Assembly: GCA_030604795.1 (NCBI GenBank)
Contig: JAUVVE010000020.1
Span: 1 to 9,958, forward strand
Reading direction: 5' to 3'
Source: Dehalococcoidia bacterium
Lineage (GTDB): Bacteria > Chloroflexota > Dehalococcoidia > GIF9 > UBA5629
Length of the DNA: 9,958 nucleotides
The notes beneath the pieces were generated by a model, which was not told the origin of the DNA, searched no databases, and saw only the letters and a list, made by a program, of their open reading frames with translations. Made by a program: the position numbers and the translations under genes. How positions within the stretch are numbered: position 1 is the first letter of the stretch; every line of letters starts with the position of its first letter. Of this stretch, positions 1 through 5,867 are shown one piece after another.

Positions 1-1
1 G

Positions 2-142
2 AAGGTCATAAGTGGCATCAACGACCATCACAAAGCCGAAGCCCTGTTCAAAGCCCTAGCCCGCGCCCTTGACGCCGCAACCCGCATCGATGACCGCGTC
101 GGGGACAGGATACCCAGCACTAAGGACAGTATCGAGAGCTAA
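2..142 (+). CDS. hisB: Imidazoleglycerol-phosphate dehydratase, C-terminal fragment (cut by window edge)
   Basis: An open frame enters from the left edge and ends at a TAA, giving the last 46 residues of a protein. It contains [13 protein letters not shown], which matches the second signature of HisB (histidines and a glutamate that bind the catalytic Mn ions), and ends R-I-P-S-T-K-D-S, the usual HisB tail. HisB dehydrates imidazoleglycerol phosphate in histidine biosynthesis in the cytoplasm. The start and the first signature lie outside the window. The nitroreductase gene follows 22 bp later on the same strand, so the two may be co-transcribed. Confidence 0.9.
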   Translation, partial: KVISGINDHHKAEALFKALARALDAATRIDDRVGDRIPSTKDSIES

Positions 143-164
143 GTTCCTAGAGGGAGGGAATTCA

Positions 165-830
165 ATGGAGCTTATCGAAGCAATAAAGTCCAGAAAAAGC
201 ATCAGGGGCTACCAGCCAACTCCGGTCCCCAAAGAAATCCTGACTGAGATTCTGGAGGTGGCGACACGTGCGCCATCAGGGCTGAACTCGCAACCGTGGG
301 AATTCACTGTCCTTGGGGGTAAAGTGCTGGACGACTTGAAACAAGCCCTTGAAGAGCGGTTCCGAGCCGGCACACCACCGGACGCGGATTTGCCAACTGA
401 GGCGCTGACCGGAGTCTACAGAGAGCGTCAAAAGCAACTGGGCATCGCACTATACCAACTTATGGGCATCGCACGAGAAGATACGGAAAAGAAAACCCAG
501 TGGTTGCTGAAAGGCATGCGTGTTTTCAACGCCCCCAACGCCATAGTAGTCTACACGGATCAAGAAGTCAGTGGTCTCTTCGCCACGTTCAGCCTTGGTG
601 CCGTAACTCAAACCATAGCACTGGCGGCATTGAACTATGACTTGGGAACTTGCATACAGGGAGCCCCACTGTTCTATCCCAAAGTGGTGAGACAAATTGC
701 CGGCATCCCCGAGTCTAAGAAGCTCGCCATAGCAATAGCCATCGGGTACCCCGACTGGGACTTCCCGGCAAACAGGCTACAGACTACTCGTGAACCACTC
801 GCCAACATAGCTACATGGCGCGGCTTATAG
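165..830 (+). CDS. Nitroreductase-family FMN-dependent oxidoreductase
   Basis: This 221-aa protein has the nitroreductase fold signature. The N-terminal S-R-K-S-I-R-G-Y (residues 9-16) and A-P-S-G-L-N-S-Q-P-W-E-F (36-47) bind FMN phosphate and the isoalloxazine ring. The C-terminal I-A-I-G-Y-P (191-196) is the conserved closing strand. Family members are cytoplasmic homodimers that reduce nitro compounds, quinones or other acceptors with NAD(P)H; the substrate here cannot be read from sequence. The ATG at 165 is chosen because a GGGAGG ribosome site lies 7-12 bases upstream and the protein then starts in the family-typical way (M-E-L-I-E-A-I). The frame stays open upstream to 69, but that part lies inside hisB. 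It ends 20 bp from the convergent S41 protease gene with no clear terminator between them. Confidence 0.88.
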   Translation: MELIEAIKSRKSIRGYQPTPVPKEILTEILEVATRAPSGLNSQPWEFTVLGGKVLDDLKQALEERFRAGTPPDADLPTEALTGVYRERQKQLGIALYQLMGIAREDTEKKTQWLLKGMRVFNAPNAIVVYTDQEVSGLFATFSLGAVTQTIALAALNYDLGTCIQGAPLFYPKVVRQIAGIPESKKLAIAIAIGYPDWDFPANRLQTTREPLANIATWRGL

Positions 831-850
831 TACCGGCTCCACCCACGCCG

Positions 851-2098
851 TCACACTCTGGTTGGCAGGCATCTAGCGGCAATTTGCTCTTTGAGATACT
901 CGATGGCCCAGTCGACGAGTTCTTCACCTTCCAGTTCAAGCAAGAAGTCAGGCGTGAGCCCGACCCCTTCTATCGGTTTTCCAAAGGGAGTGAACCAGCG
1001 CGCCGTGGTCAGATGCACAGCTGAGCCATCATTGAGATTGCGGATCAATTGAACACTACCTTTGCCGAAGGTTTGGTTACCAGCCAGCTTGGCGCGACCG
1101 TAGTCCTGAAGAGCACCAGCCACTATCTCACTGGCACTGGCGCTCCCCTCGTTTACCAAGACAATCAGAGGCAAATGAGTAGCTATCCCGCCCCGCTTGA
1201 CCGCCAACGAGCTGTGCTTTCCCTCACTATCCTCAACGTCAACAACCGTCCCCTGGGCCAGGAACTGGCTGGCGACATCGACCGCCGCATCGAGTAGGCC
1301 GCCGGGATTATTCCGAAGGTCAAGCACGATGCCACTGGCTCCATCATCAATCACATCTTTGAGTGCGGCACGCAGGTCAGGCCCAGTAGAGCGCAAGAAT
1401 TGGGCTATCCTGATATAGGCAATATCGCCGCGCATTTCCGCAGAAACACTCTCCAGTCTTATTTCACTGCGGACTATTTCAATCAACACAGGTTCAGTCT
1501 CCCCCTCATGAAGGACGAGAAGGTTAACCGAAGTACCCTGTGGCCCCCGGATCCGAAGAGTCGCTTCAACCAAAGTCAGCTCCGAAGTGGGCTCGCCATC
1601 GATTTCTAGGATTCCGTCTCCAGCCTTGATACCAGCCTTCTCCGCAGGAGAATCAGCTATGGGAGCAATGATTACTAGCTGCTCCTCCCTGATACCAATG
1701 TAAGCGCCGATGCCTTGGTATTTGCCTGTGAGGCCAGCCAATCCAAGCTCGTGAGTAGCAGGGTCAACGTAAATGCTGTAAGGGTCATCCAGTGCCTCAA
1801 TCATGCCCCTAACTGCTCCTTGGCTTAGCTTTTCGGCATCCAGTCTACCCTTGTCCACATACACCTCGGACAACATCCTCCAGGTGTCAGCGACGATATC
1901 AAACTCGGCTGGCAGGTCAGAATCCGACTGAGGAGTCACATCAGATGGTGACTCGGCCGGCAGCTCAGAATCCGACTGAGGAGTCACATCAGATGGTGGC
2001 TCATCCACGGCAACGTCGCAGCCAAAACCAACCATTATCGGGGAGAGTAGGAGCAGAATGAATGCTCCAAAGATGAGCATAGTCTGTCTCATGCGCAT
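851..2098 (-). CDS. S41 (C-terminal processing) serine protease, CtpA type, probable lipoprotein
   Basis: This is a 415-aa protein. Residues 1-26 are a signal sequence (short Arg-rich start, then a hydrophobic core). Cys27 in V-G-F-G-C could be a lipobox, although Phe at -2 and Gly at -3 are poor. Residues 28-66 are an acidic Ser/Pro linker holding two 16-residue repeats. A PDZ domain spans about 126-212 and the S41 core about 223-388. In G-S-A-S-A-S-E the nucleophile should be Ser321, with Glu324, and the general base Lys346 in T-F-G-K-G. The Ser-Lys spacing of 25 matches E. coli Prc and plant D1 protease. L-R-N-N-P-G-G (261-267) is also typical. It probably cleaves C-termini of envelope proteins outside the membrane. 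A GGAAGGG ribosome site precedes the ATG. Confidence 0.93.
   Translation of the reverse strand: MRMRQTMLIFGAFILLLLSPIMVGFGCDVAVDEPPSDVTPQSDSELPAESPSDVTPQSDSDLPAEFDIVADTWRMLSEVYVDKGRLDAEKLSQGAVRGMIEALDDPYSIYVDPATHELGLAGLTGKYQGIGAYIGIREEQLVIIAPIADSPAEKAGIKAGDGILEIDGEPTSELTLVEATLRIRGPQGTSVNLLVLHEGETEPVLIEIVRSEIRLESVSAEMRGDIAYIRIAQFLRSTGPDLRAALKDVIDDGASGIVLDLRNNPGGLLDAAVDVASQFLAQGTVVDVEDSEGKHSSLAVKRGGIATHLPLIVLVNEGSASASEIVAGALQDYGRAKLAGNQTFGKGSVQLIRNLNDGSAVHLTTARWFTPFGKPIEGVGLTPDFLLELEGEELVDWAIEYLKEQIAARCLPTRV
1903..1998 (-). repeat. Two tandem 48-bp repeats inside the S41 protease gene
   Basis: 1903-1950 and 1951-1998 are head-to-tail copies that agree at 46 of 48 positions. The only differences are at the 8th and 13th bases of the unit. 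The unit is 16 codons long, so it duplicates a Ser/Asp/Pro-rich 16-residue segment of the linker between the signal sequence and the PDZ domain without shifting the frame. Confidence 0.95.
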
Positions 2099-2136
2099 AG
2101 TTTCCCTTCCTCTATGGAGTACGTAATGCGGAGGAT

Positions 2137-2165
2137 ATTGTAGCAGTTCGCTGAGGAAATAAGAA
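2137..2165 (-). promoter_or_regulatory. Candidate sigma70-type promoter of the S41 protease gene
   Basis: On the minus strand a good -10 box, TACAAT (2137-2142), stands 17 bp from a weak -35, TTCTTA (2160-2165, three of six consensus bases). The predicted start lies near 2130 and would give a leader of about 32 nt containing the GGAAGGG ribosome site. It lies in the 69-bp gap after the upstream 76-aa gene. Confidence 0.45.
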
Positions 2166-2167
2166 GG

Positions 2168-2398
2168 TTAAACTTGCTGGTCCTGAGCAACCGCTCGCTT
2201 GACCAGCTGAATGGTCTCGTCCAAATGGTCCACCGCCAGAGACAGTCCCAGTTCCTTAAGCTCAGAGTGGCCTAGCCCCCTAAACAGATGCTGCCCAGCG
2301 ACCATGGCCATCTCGTCGTAAAGGGCTGGCCAGTTATTGCCTCGCCGCTCCACGCAAAACAGAATAAAGTCCCTAAGTTGAGGCTCCAAGGAATCCAT
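2168..2398 (-). CDS. Small protein of unknown function (76 aa)
   Basis: This reads from ATG at 2398 as a 76-residue acidic, mostly helical protein without signal or membrane segment. It contains F-C-V-E-R-R-G-N-N-W-P-A-L-Y-D-E-M-A and then L-F-R-G-L-G-H-S-E-L-K-E-L-G-L-S-L. The balanced composition and amphipathic helices look like a real cytoplasmic protein, and the opposite strand offers no better frame. I do not recognise the family. No Shine-Dalgarno sequence is visible before the ATG. The frame is open further upstream to a TTG at 2524, but that extension is Cys/Arg-rich, crosses a probable terminator and looks like noise. It lies between rnpB and the S41 protease gene on the same strand. 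Confidence 0.55.
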   Translation of the reverse strand: MDSLEPQLRDFILFCVERRGNNWPALYDEMAMVAGQHLFRGLGHSELKELGLSLAVDHLDETIQLVKRAVAQDQQV

Positions 2399-2429
2399 GG
2401 TTTTATGCCAGCAGTCGCTAAGGGTTACC

Positions 2430-2455
2430 AAAAAGTCTAGCGCCTTCAGTGGCGC
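2430..2455 (-). terminator. Candidate rho-independent terminator downstream of rnpB
   Basis: On the minus strand GCGCC (2451-2455), a 6-nt loop and GGCGC (2440-2444) form a short GC-rich hairpin, followed after TAGAC by five T (2430-2434). The stem is only 5 bp, so this is weak. The same bases could also be read as a promoter for the 76-aa gene: TTGTCT (2457-2462), 17 bp, TAGACT (2434-2439). I cannot choose between the two from sequence alone. Confidence 0.35.
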
Positions 2456-2477
2456 AAGACAAGTCCGTTGACAGCCA

Positions 2478-2612
2478 CTAAGCTTGCCTTCTCCTCTTTG
2501 CTCTTGCCTTGAGCAATGCCTCAACTAAGGCGCTTACCTTTCCCTTTCCTTTGGCAAAGACAAAAACTTTTATCGACTTCTGATCGCGAGCTAAAAGACT
2601 GGCGGGCGCCAT
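2478..2612 (-). CDS. Doubtful small ORF encoding a basic 44-residue peptide
   Basis: ATG at 2612 opens 44 codons just after the 3' end of rnpB. The peptide is short and strongly basic at its end (K-A-R-A-K-R-R-R-Q-A), with F-V-F-A-K-G-K-G-K in the middle and a possible helix A-L-V-E-A-L-L-K-A-R. A nucleic-acid-binding peptide is conceivable. There is no convincing ribosome site (an AAGGA is too far upstream) and I know of no family. The same frame continues upstream into rnpB, where it only translates the RNase P RNA gene. It may be a chance frame in the spacer between rnpB and the 76-aa gene. Confidence 0.22.
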   Translation of the reverse strand: MAPASLLARDQKSIKVFVFAKGKGKVSALVEALLKARAKRRRQA

Positions 2613-2640
2613 GAAACAGGGGAAGTCCTTTGGAGCCAAA

Positions 2641-3021
2641 GGGCCAAGCAGACCTATAAGCCGAGTTCTGTACCCTGACAGTATCAGGCCTGACAGTATC
2701 AGGGCGGTGACCATCCATCTAGCCCCGATGTTACCATCGAGGTCAAGCGACCAACCCGGGGTTAGGGCCAGGCGTCCCTCTGCCCCCTATTCGGTCTTGC
2801 TCCGGGTGGGGTTTACCCAGCCGACCAGTCACCTGGCCGCTGGTGAGCTCTTACCTCACCATTTCACCCTTGCTCTTAACATGAAGAGCGGTATGTTTCT
2901 GTGGCACTTTCCGTAGGGTCACCCCTCCTGGGCGTTACCCAGCACCCTGCCTGGTGAAGCTCGGACTTTCCTCCCCGATTCCTAGTAGCGAACCAGGGCG
3001 GTCACCCGGTCTACTTGGCCC
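2641..3021 (-). ncRNA. rnpB: RNase P RNA, bacterial type A
   Basis: This is the catalytic RNA that removes 5' leaders from pre-tRNAs together with the protein RnpA. On the minus strand the 5' conserved block GAGGAAAGTCCGAGCTTC (2956-2973) and the 3' block ACAGAACTCGGCTTAT (2656-2671) are both present. Between them are GGTAAGAGCTCACCAGC, GTAAACCCCACCCGGAGCAA and AGATGGATGGTCACCGCC, all typical of type A. The ends are set by helix P1: 3008-3021 pairs with 2641-2654 over 14 consecutive pairs, one of them G-U. The length of about 381 nt is normal. It starts 37 bp after the RNase H gene and has its own promoter. The P18 region consists of a tandem 15-bp repeat. Confidence 0.97.
2674..2703 (-). repeat. 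Perfect 15-bp tandem repeat in the P18 region of rnpB
   Basis: CCTGACAGTATCAGG occurs twice, back to back (2674-2688 and 2689-2703, + strand). Each unit has 5-bp inverted ends (CCTGA/TCAGG). The pair can therefore fold either as two small hairpins or as one longer imperfect hairpin. It lies just before the conserved ACAGAA block, where P18 is expected. Confidence 0.9.
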
Positions 3022-3027
3022 ATTATT

Positions 3028-3056
3028 ACTCTACACCTTAGCCAAAGAAGCGTCAA
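3028..3056 (-). promoter_or_regulatory. Sigma70-type promoter of rnpB
   Basis: On the minus strand TTGACG (3051-3056), a 17-bp spacer and TAGAGT (3028-3033) are followed by six bases and then the first G of helix P1 at 3021. The spacing predicts transcription start exactly at the structural 5' end of RNase P RNA. The -35 box is in the short gap after the stop codon of the RNase H gene. Confidence 0.75.
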
Positions 3057-3058
3057 AT

Positions 3059-3472
3059 CTATGTCTCGCGTCCAAGGGATTTGATCAGCGCCGCTCTGGC
3101 CAGGGCATGAGCTTCAGTATTTTCCCAATGCGTAACGTGAATAACGGATAGATTTGCCAATCTCCTTGAAAGTTCAACAGCCTCAACGTACAAGGGGATG
3201 AGCAACGGGCTCTTCACTCTATAGCGGCCGGCCAGTTGTCTGATTACTAGTTCCGAATCGAGACAAAGGGTGACTTCGGTTGGTTTGAATTTGATGGCTG
3301 CTTTCAGTGCGGCGATAACCGCCTGATACTCGGCTTGATTATTGGTGCCCTGCCCGATATACGAGGAGACCCTGGCTAATTCCTTCTGCCCTTCGTCCTT
3401 GACAACAACTCCGACAGCCGCCGGTCCGGGATTGCCCCAGCAGGCTCCGTCAGCGTAGATTCTTAGGCGCAT
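3059..3472 (-). CDS. RNase HI-like protein (ribonuclease H superfamily)
   Basis: This 137-aa, single-domain protein has the RNase H fold. Y-A-D-G-A (6-10) carries the first catalytic Asp8, N-N-Q-A-E-Y (44-49) carries Glu48, and L-D-S-E-L-V (71-76) carries Asp72. The fourth metal ligand, normally Asp in E-A-D-A-L-A, is His122 here (E-A-H-A-L-A). The enzyme class cuts RNA in RNA-DNA hybrids, such as primers and R-loops, in the cytoplasm. It resembles the short bacterial and archaeal RNase HI group rather than E. coli RnhA. The start is the only sensible ATG. It begins 20 bp after the zinc-ribbon gene stops, which suggests one transcript and translational coupling. With one altered ligand, activity is likely but not certain. 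Confidence 0.88.
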   Translation of the reverse strand: MRLRIYADGACWGNPGPAAVGVVVKDEGQKELARVSSYIGQGTNNQAEYQAVIAALKAAIKFKPTEVTLCLDSELVIRQLAGRYRVKSPLLIPLYVEAVELSRRLANLSVIHVTHWENTEAHALARAALIKSLGRET

Positions 3473-3492
3473 CCTCTATTCTTCAGAAAATT

Positions 3493-4200
3493 CTACCCCA
3501 GATACAGTATCCTGCCGCAGCTGCTGCACCGCACTAGATCCCCAGCTCTGGCTCGCTGCAATTCACTCACTGGCAGGGTAAGACGGCATCCCTGGCACCT
3601 CCCTTGCTCTACCCTGACCACCGCCTGTCCCTTTTTCGACCTCGTCCCCTCATAGACTTCGAGTGCTTCGGGCGTAACCTCGGAGGTCACTGCCTGCCGT
3701 TTTTCATTAAGGCCTCCTAGCTGCCCCTGCGTCTCGGCCTGTTTCCGAGTCAAGGCCTCTTGCTCCCGCTGCCACTCCCCTTCTAGCTTCCCAAGGCACT
3801 CCGAATCCAGCTTTATTCTATCCTGCGTCGCTTCCACCTCAGTCATCACGTCCAGCAGTTCGTCTTCCTTCTGTCTCAATTTGGCCTTGAGAATTCCTGC
3901 CTCTTGGTCAAAACCGAGTAACTCTTTAGGGTTCTTCACCTTACCACTGTATAGCTTATCGTTTATCTTTGCCACGGTACTTCGTAGGTCTTCGCTCTCC
4001 CACTCCACATCCCGCTGCCGTTTCTCTACCTCAGCCAAGTGCTTCTCCTCAGCAAGAAGCTCACCCTTGGCCTTAATCAAAGCTTCGCTTTCACCCAGTT
4101 GCCGACTGATCTCATCTAGAATCTCTTGTTGCTTCTGAATCTCCAGATCAACTTGCTGCAGTTCATACAATTTCTTGGCAAGGCGCATGACCAAGCTCAT
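3493..4200 (-). CDS. Coiled-coil protein with C-terminal C4 zinc ribbon (zf-RING_7 / CT398-like family)
   Basis: This 235-aa protein consists of a long charged coiled coil (about residues 8-170, with heptad-like Leu/Glu/Lys) and then a zinc ribbon with Cys202-x2-Cys205 and Cys225-x2-Cys228. K-L-Y-S-G-K-V-K-N-P-K-E-L (82-94) is the signature loop between the two helices in this family. The biochemical role is not settled; nucleic-acid or protein scaffolding has been suggested because of the ribbon. I chose ATG at 4200; TTG at 4212 and ATG at 4188 are alternatives, and none has a strong ribosome site. The RNase H gene follows 20 bp downstream, a pairing I recall from related genomes, which suggests a shared RNA- or DNA-related role. 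Confidence 0.85.
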   Translation of the reverse strand: MSLVMRLAKKLYELQQVDLEIQKQQEILDEISRQLGESEALIKAKGELLAEEKHLAEVEKRQRDVEWESEDLRSTVAKINDKLYSGKVKNPKELLGFDQEAGILKAKLRQKEDELLDVMTEVEATQDRIKLDSECLGKLEGEWQREQEALTRKQAETQGQLGGLNEKRQAVTSEVTPEALEVYEGTRSKKGQAVVRVEQGRCQGCRLTLPVSELQRARAGDLVRCSSCGRILYLG

Positions 4201-4342
4201 TCTACGGGACAAACGCAGGGCCTGTCAAAGGGAAGGAGCGTATGAGAACCTTTATTCACCATATCTACGCTTCTGCGCAGAGCAAGGAATCCCTATACGC
4301 TTGTTACAGCTCAAGGTGACAAGACAATAACCTGTCAACCTA
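4201..4342. other. 142-bp gap between the MBL-fold gene and the zinc-ribbon gene
   Basis: No ORF or RNA gene is visible. An imperfect inverted repeat (GGTGACA at 4314-4320, then TGTCAACC at 4333-4340, + strand) follows the MBL-fold stop but has no T-run, so it is a poor terminator. No convincing promoter for the zinc-ribbon gene could be picked out. Confidence 0.5.
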
Positions 4343-4981
4343 TCAGCGGGGATAATCAAGAACTATCACCTGAGTGCCAGCCGGCAACGGTGATCTGGTA
4401 ATCGAGAGCTTGGGCAGGGAGACCGCTTCCTTTATACCCAATTCCTTCAAGAACTTGTCCACAGGTTCAAGGTTTCCGACCAGTTTCGCTGTCTTATAGT
4501 GCATGGGAATGACGATCTTGGGAGTCAAGTGTCTTACTATCTCAGCACCTGTTGAGCCACTTATGGTAGATACACCGCCCGCAGGCAAGAACAATATGTC
4601 GATATCACCCATGGTCTGAATGAGTCCCGATGCAGGCAAATGACCGATGTCGCCCAGATGGCACAACGTCAGCCCATCCATTTCCAGAAAGTAAACAGTG
4701 TTCTTGCCCAGCTTCTTGCCTTGCTCAGCATCATGAAAGGTAGCGATGCCGGTAACAAAAATGCCTTTCAGTTCATACTCGCCGGGACCTTTGATTTCTT
4801 TGAACTCCCCGGTCACAGCTTCGGTATAGGAGTGACCCGAGTGAGAATGGCTCAGGGTCACTATGTCAGCCTGCAGCGTGCTTACGGTATAACCAAAGCT
4901 CGGAGGGCATGGGTCAGTGATAACAAGAGCTTCCTTTCCCTTGATGCGGAAGCAAGAGTGTCCCAGCCAAGTGATATCCAA
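4343..4981 (-). CDS. Metallo-beta-lactamase-fold hydrolase, UlaG/UPF0173-like
   Basis: This 212-aa protein begins with D-I-T-W-L-G-H-S-C-F, the usual opening of the UlaG-like branch of the MBL superfamily. Metal-site elements are S-H-S-H-S-G-H (44-50), H83, D111 in H-L-G-D-I-G-H and H161 in P-M-H-Y. The canonical H-x-H-x-D-H is changed: Gly49 replaces the Asp that normally holds the second metal. The likely role is a cytoplasmic metal-dependent hydrolase or phosphodiesterase of unknown substrate. The start is TTG at 4981, because a stop codon lies ten codons upstream, no other start codon occurs between, and a TGAGG ribosome site is 8 bp away. It follows bioY by 43 bp and is probably in its transcript, but a link to biotin is not evident. 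Confidence 0.85.
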   Translation of the reverse strand: MDITWLGHSCFRIKGKEALVITDPCPPSFGYTVSTLQADIVTLSHSHSGHSYTEAVTGEFKEIKGPGEYELKGIFVTGIATFHDAEQGKKLGKNTVYFLEMDGLTLCHLGDIGHLPASGLIQTMGDIDILFLPAGGVSTISGSTGAEIVRHLTPKIVIPMHYKTAKLVGNLEPVDKFLKELGIKEAVSLPKLSITRSPLPAGTQVIVLDYPR

Positions 4982-5024
4982 ACCAGTGACCTCAGTGAAA
5001 GCCTACACTAGAGGAATAGCGCTC

Positions 5025-5609
5025 TCACGCCCTCAGTCGTCGAAGCAGCAACCATCCTGAAGGCAGAGCTAATGCTGCTGCGGCTATCTTTATCAAATCG
5101 CCAACGACAAAAGGATAAAGTCCGGCCTGGAGCACAGTGCCTTCAGGGACAAACCGAGCTAGCCAAGGCAGACCAAAGAGATAGACAACCATGTTCCCTG
5201 CAAGCATAGCCAGGCTTGCCGTGCCCACACGGCGATCCCAGCCCCTTTCGGCTAGCCAACCAACGACAAAGGCCGCCGCCACAAAACCTATCAGGTAACC
5301 CCCCGTGGGGCCAATCAAGCGAGCAATGCCGGGAGGGCCACCCACTGCAAACCAATATGGAATCCCAGTAGCCCCTATAGCCAAGTAGCTGAGCTGGCTC
5401 AGTGCTGCACGGCGACTGCCCAGAAGAGCGCCGGCCAAAAGAACACCAAAGGTTTGTCCGGTGACAGGGACCATACCGATCCAGAAGCTTATCTGGGCAC
5501 ATACAGCGGTCAAGCAAGCGAAGCCAGCCACTAAGGCTGCATCCCAAAGAAAACCTGCCCTGGGGATGGCGACATCCACAAAGGTGACCCGTCTCATGGA
5601 CATTTTCAT
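5025..5609 (-). CDS. bioY: Biotin transporter BioY (S component of an ECF transporter)
   Basis: This 194-aa integral membrane protein has about six hydrophobic segments. It carries the BioY signatures V-P-V-T-G-Q-T-F-G-V-L-L-A-G (47-60), L-I-G-P-T-G-G-Y-L-I-G-F (98-109) and the C-terminal F-V-V-G-D-L-I-K (167-174). BioY binds biotin in the membrane and imports it together with the EcfT and EcfA energising units, or alone at low rate. No ecfA or ecfT gene is in the window, so a shared energising module elsewhere is likely. The ATG at 5609 has AAGGAG 8 bp upstream. A GTG at 5618 overlaps that site and is rejected. Its own promoter lies just upstream. The short leader leaves no room for a riboswitch. 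Confidence 0.93.
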   Translation of the reverse strand: MKMSMRRVTFVDVAIPRAGFLWDAALVAGFACLTAVCAQISFWIGMVPVTGQTFGVLLAGALLGSRRAALSQLSYLAIGATGIPYWFAVGGPPGIARLIGPTGGYLIGFVAAAFVVGWLAERGWDRRVGTASLAMLAGNMVVYLFGLPWLARFVPEGTVLQAGLYPFVVGDLIKIAAAALALPSGWLLLRRLRA

Positions 5610-5651
5610 GCTAAGCACTCCTTCACATCAATTACTGAGAACCAAACCCAA

Positions 5652-5680
5652 AGTATAGCAGCGAACCGGAAAAAGGTCAA
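5652..5680 (-). promoter_or_regulatory. Sigma70-type promoter of bioY
   Basis: On the minus strand TTGACC (5675-5680), 17 bp and TATACT (5652-5657) match consensus at five of six positions in each box with optimal spacing. The predicted start is near 5645, giving a leader of about 36 nt before the bioY ATG. Confidence 0.75.
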
Positions 5681-5725
5681 CGGCAGGTTGGCGCTCTCGT
5701 TGATGTCCAGTCCCTCAGGGTTATT

Positions 5726-5866
5726 TCAGTCCGCGAACGTAAGTCGTTCTACCTGGAAACGCCGGTTTCCATCTTTCCACGGTCCGAGGTGCTTAGCTAG
5801 CTCAATAGGCTTGTCGACCATAGCCGTGTTGACGCCAGGCTGCAGCAGCGAGTAAAATTCCAGCAC
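5726..5866 (-). CDS. Possible 46-codon ORF in the bioY-M16 spacer, perhaps a gene remnant
   Basis: GTG at 5866 opens 46 codons ending at TGA, between two in-frame stops. The peptide (for example N-T-A-M-V-D-K-P-I-E-L-A-K-H-L-G-P-W-K-D-G-N-R-R-F, then V-E-R-L-T-F-A-D) has a globular-protein composition and looks more natural than the opposite-strand frame, but I do not recognise it. It has no ribosome site, and it covers the promoter of the M16 gene on the other strand. It could be a decayed end of a lost gene, or chance. Confidence 0.2.
   Translation of the reverse strand: MLEFYSLLQPGVNTAMVDKPIELAKHLGPWKDGNRRFQVERLTFAD
5829..5858 (+). promoter_or_regulatory. Sigma70-type promoter of the M16 peptidase gene
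   Basis: TTGACG (5829-5834), 18 bp and TAAAAT (5853-5858) lie directly before the GTG start at 5868. The predicted transcription start at about 5865-5866 leaves 2-3 nt of leader, so the mRNA would be effectively leaderless. This agrees with the lack of a Shine-Dalgarno sequence. Confidence 0.55.
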
Positions 5867-5867
5867 T

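Noticed and set aside
69..164. N-terminal extension of the nitroreductase to an ATG at 69
   Set aside because: It overlaps the hisB 3' end in another frame, and the family-typical N-terminus plus a strong ribosome site support ATG at 165.
815..1609. Several + strand frames opposite the S41 protease gene
   Set aside because: They lie antisense to a complete protease with all catalytic residues; their compositions (Ser/Arg/Pro/Thr-rich) and lack of ribosome sites mark them as shadows.
2627..2642. CCTTTGG/CCAAAGG hairpin at the rnpB 3' end as a terminator
   Set aside because: The loop is only 2 nt, it competes with helix P1, and no T-run follows.
2613..2916. Protein frames on both strands across rnpB
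   Set aside because: The region is fully explained by RNase P RNA with its conserved blocks and closing helix P1.
4640..5011. 123-codon + strand frame opposite the MBL-fold gene
   Set aside because: It is antisense to an MBL-fold protein with recognisable motifs, with no ribosome site of its own.
5143..5547. 134-codon minus-strand frame inside bioY
   Set aside because: This is a different frame of the same strand as BioY; Cys/Trp/Arg/Ser-rich composition is typical of a frame shadow.
5610..5645. Biotin riboswitch or long regulatory leader before bioY
   Set aside because: The predicted leader is only about 36 nt and holds just a ribosome site.
5703..5855. + strand 50-codon frame before the M16 gene
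   Set aside because: Ser/Arg/Pro-rich with no ribosome site. Its stop codon lies in the M16 promoter, and the opposite frame looks more protein-like.
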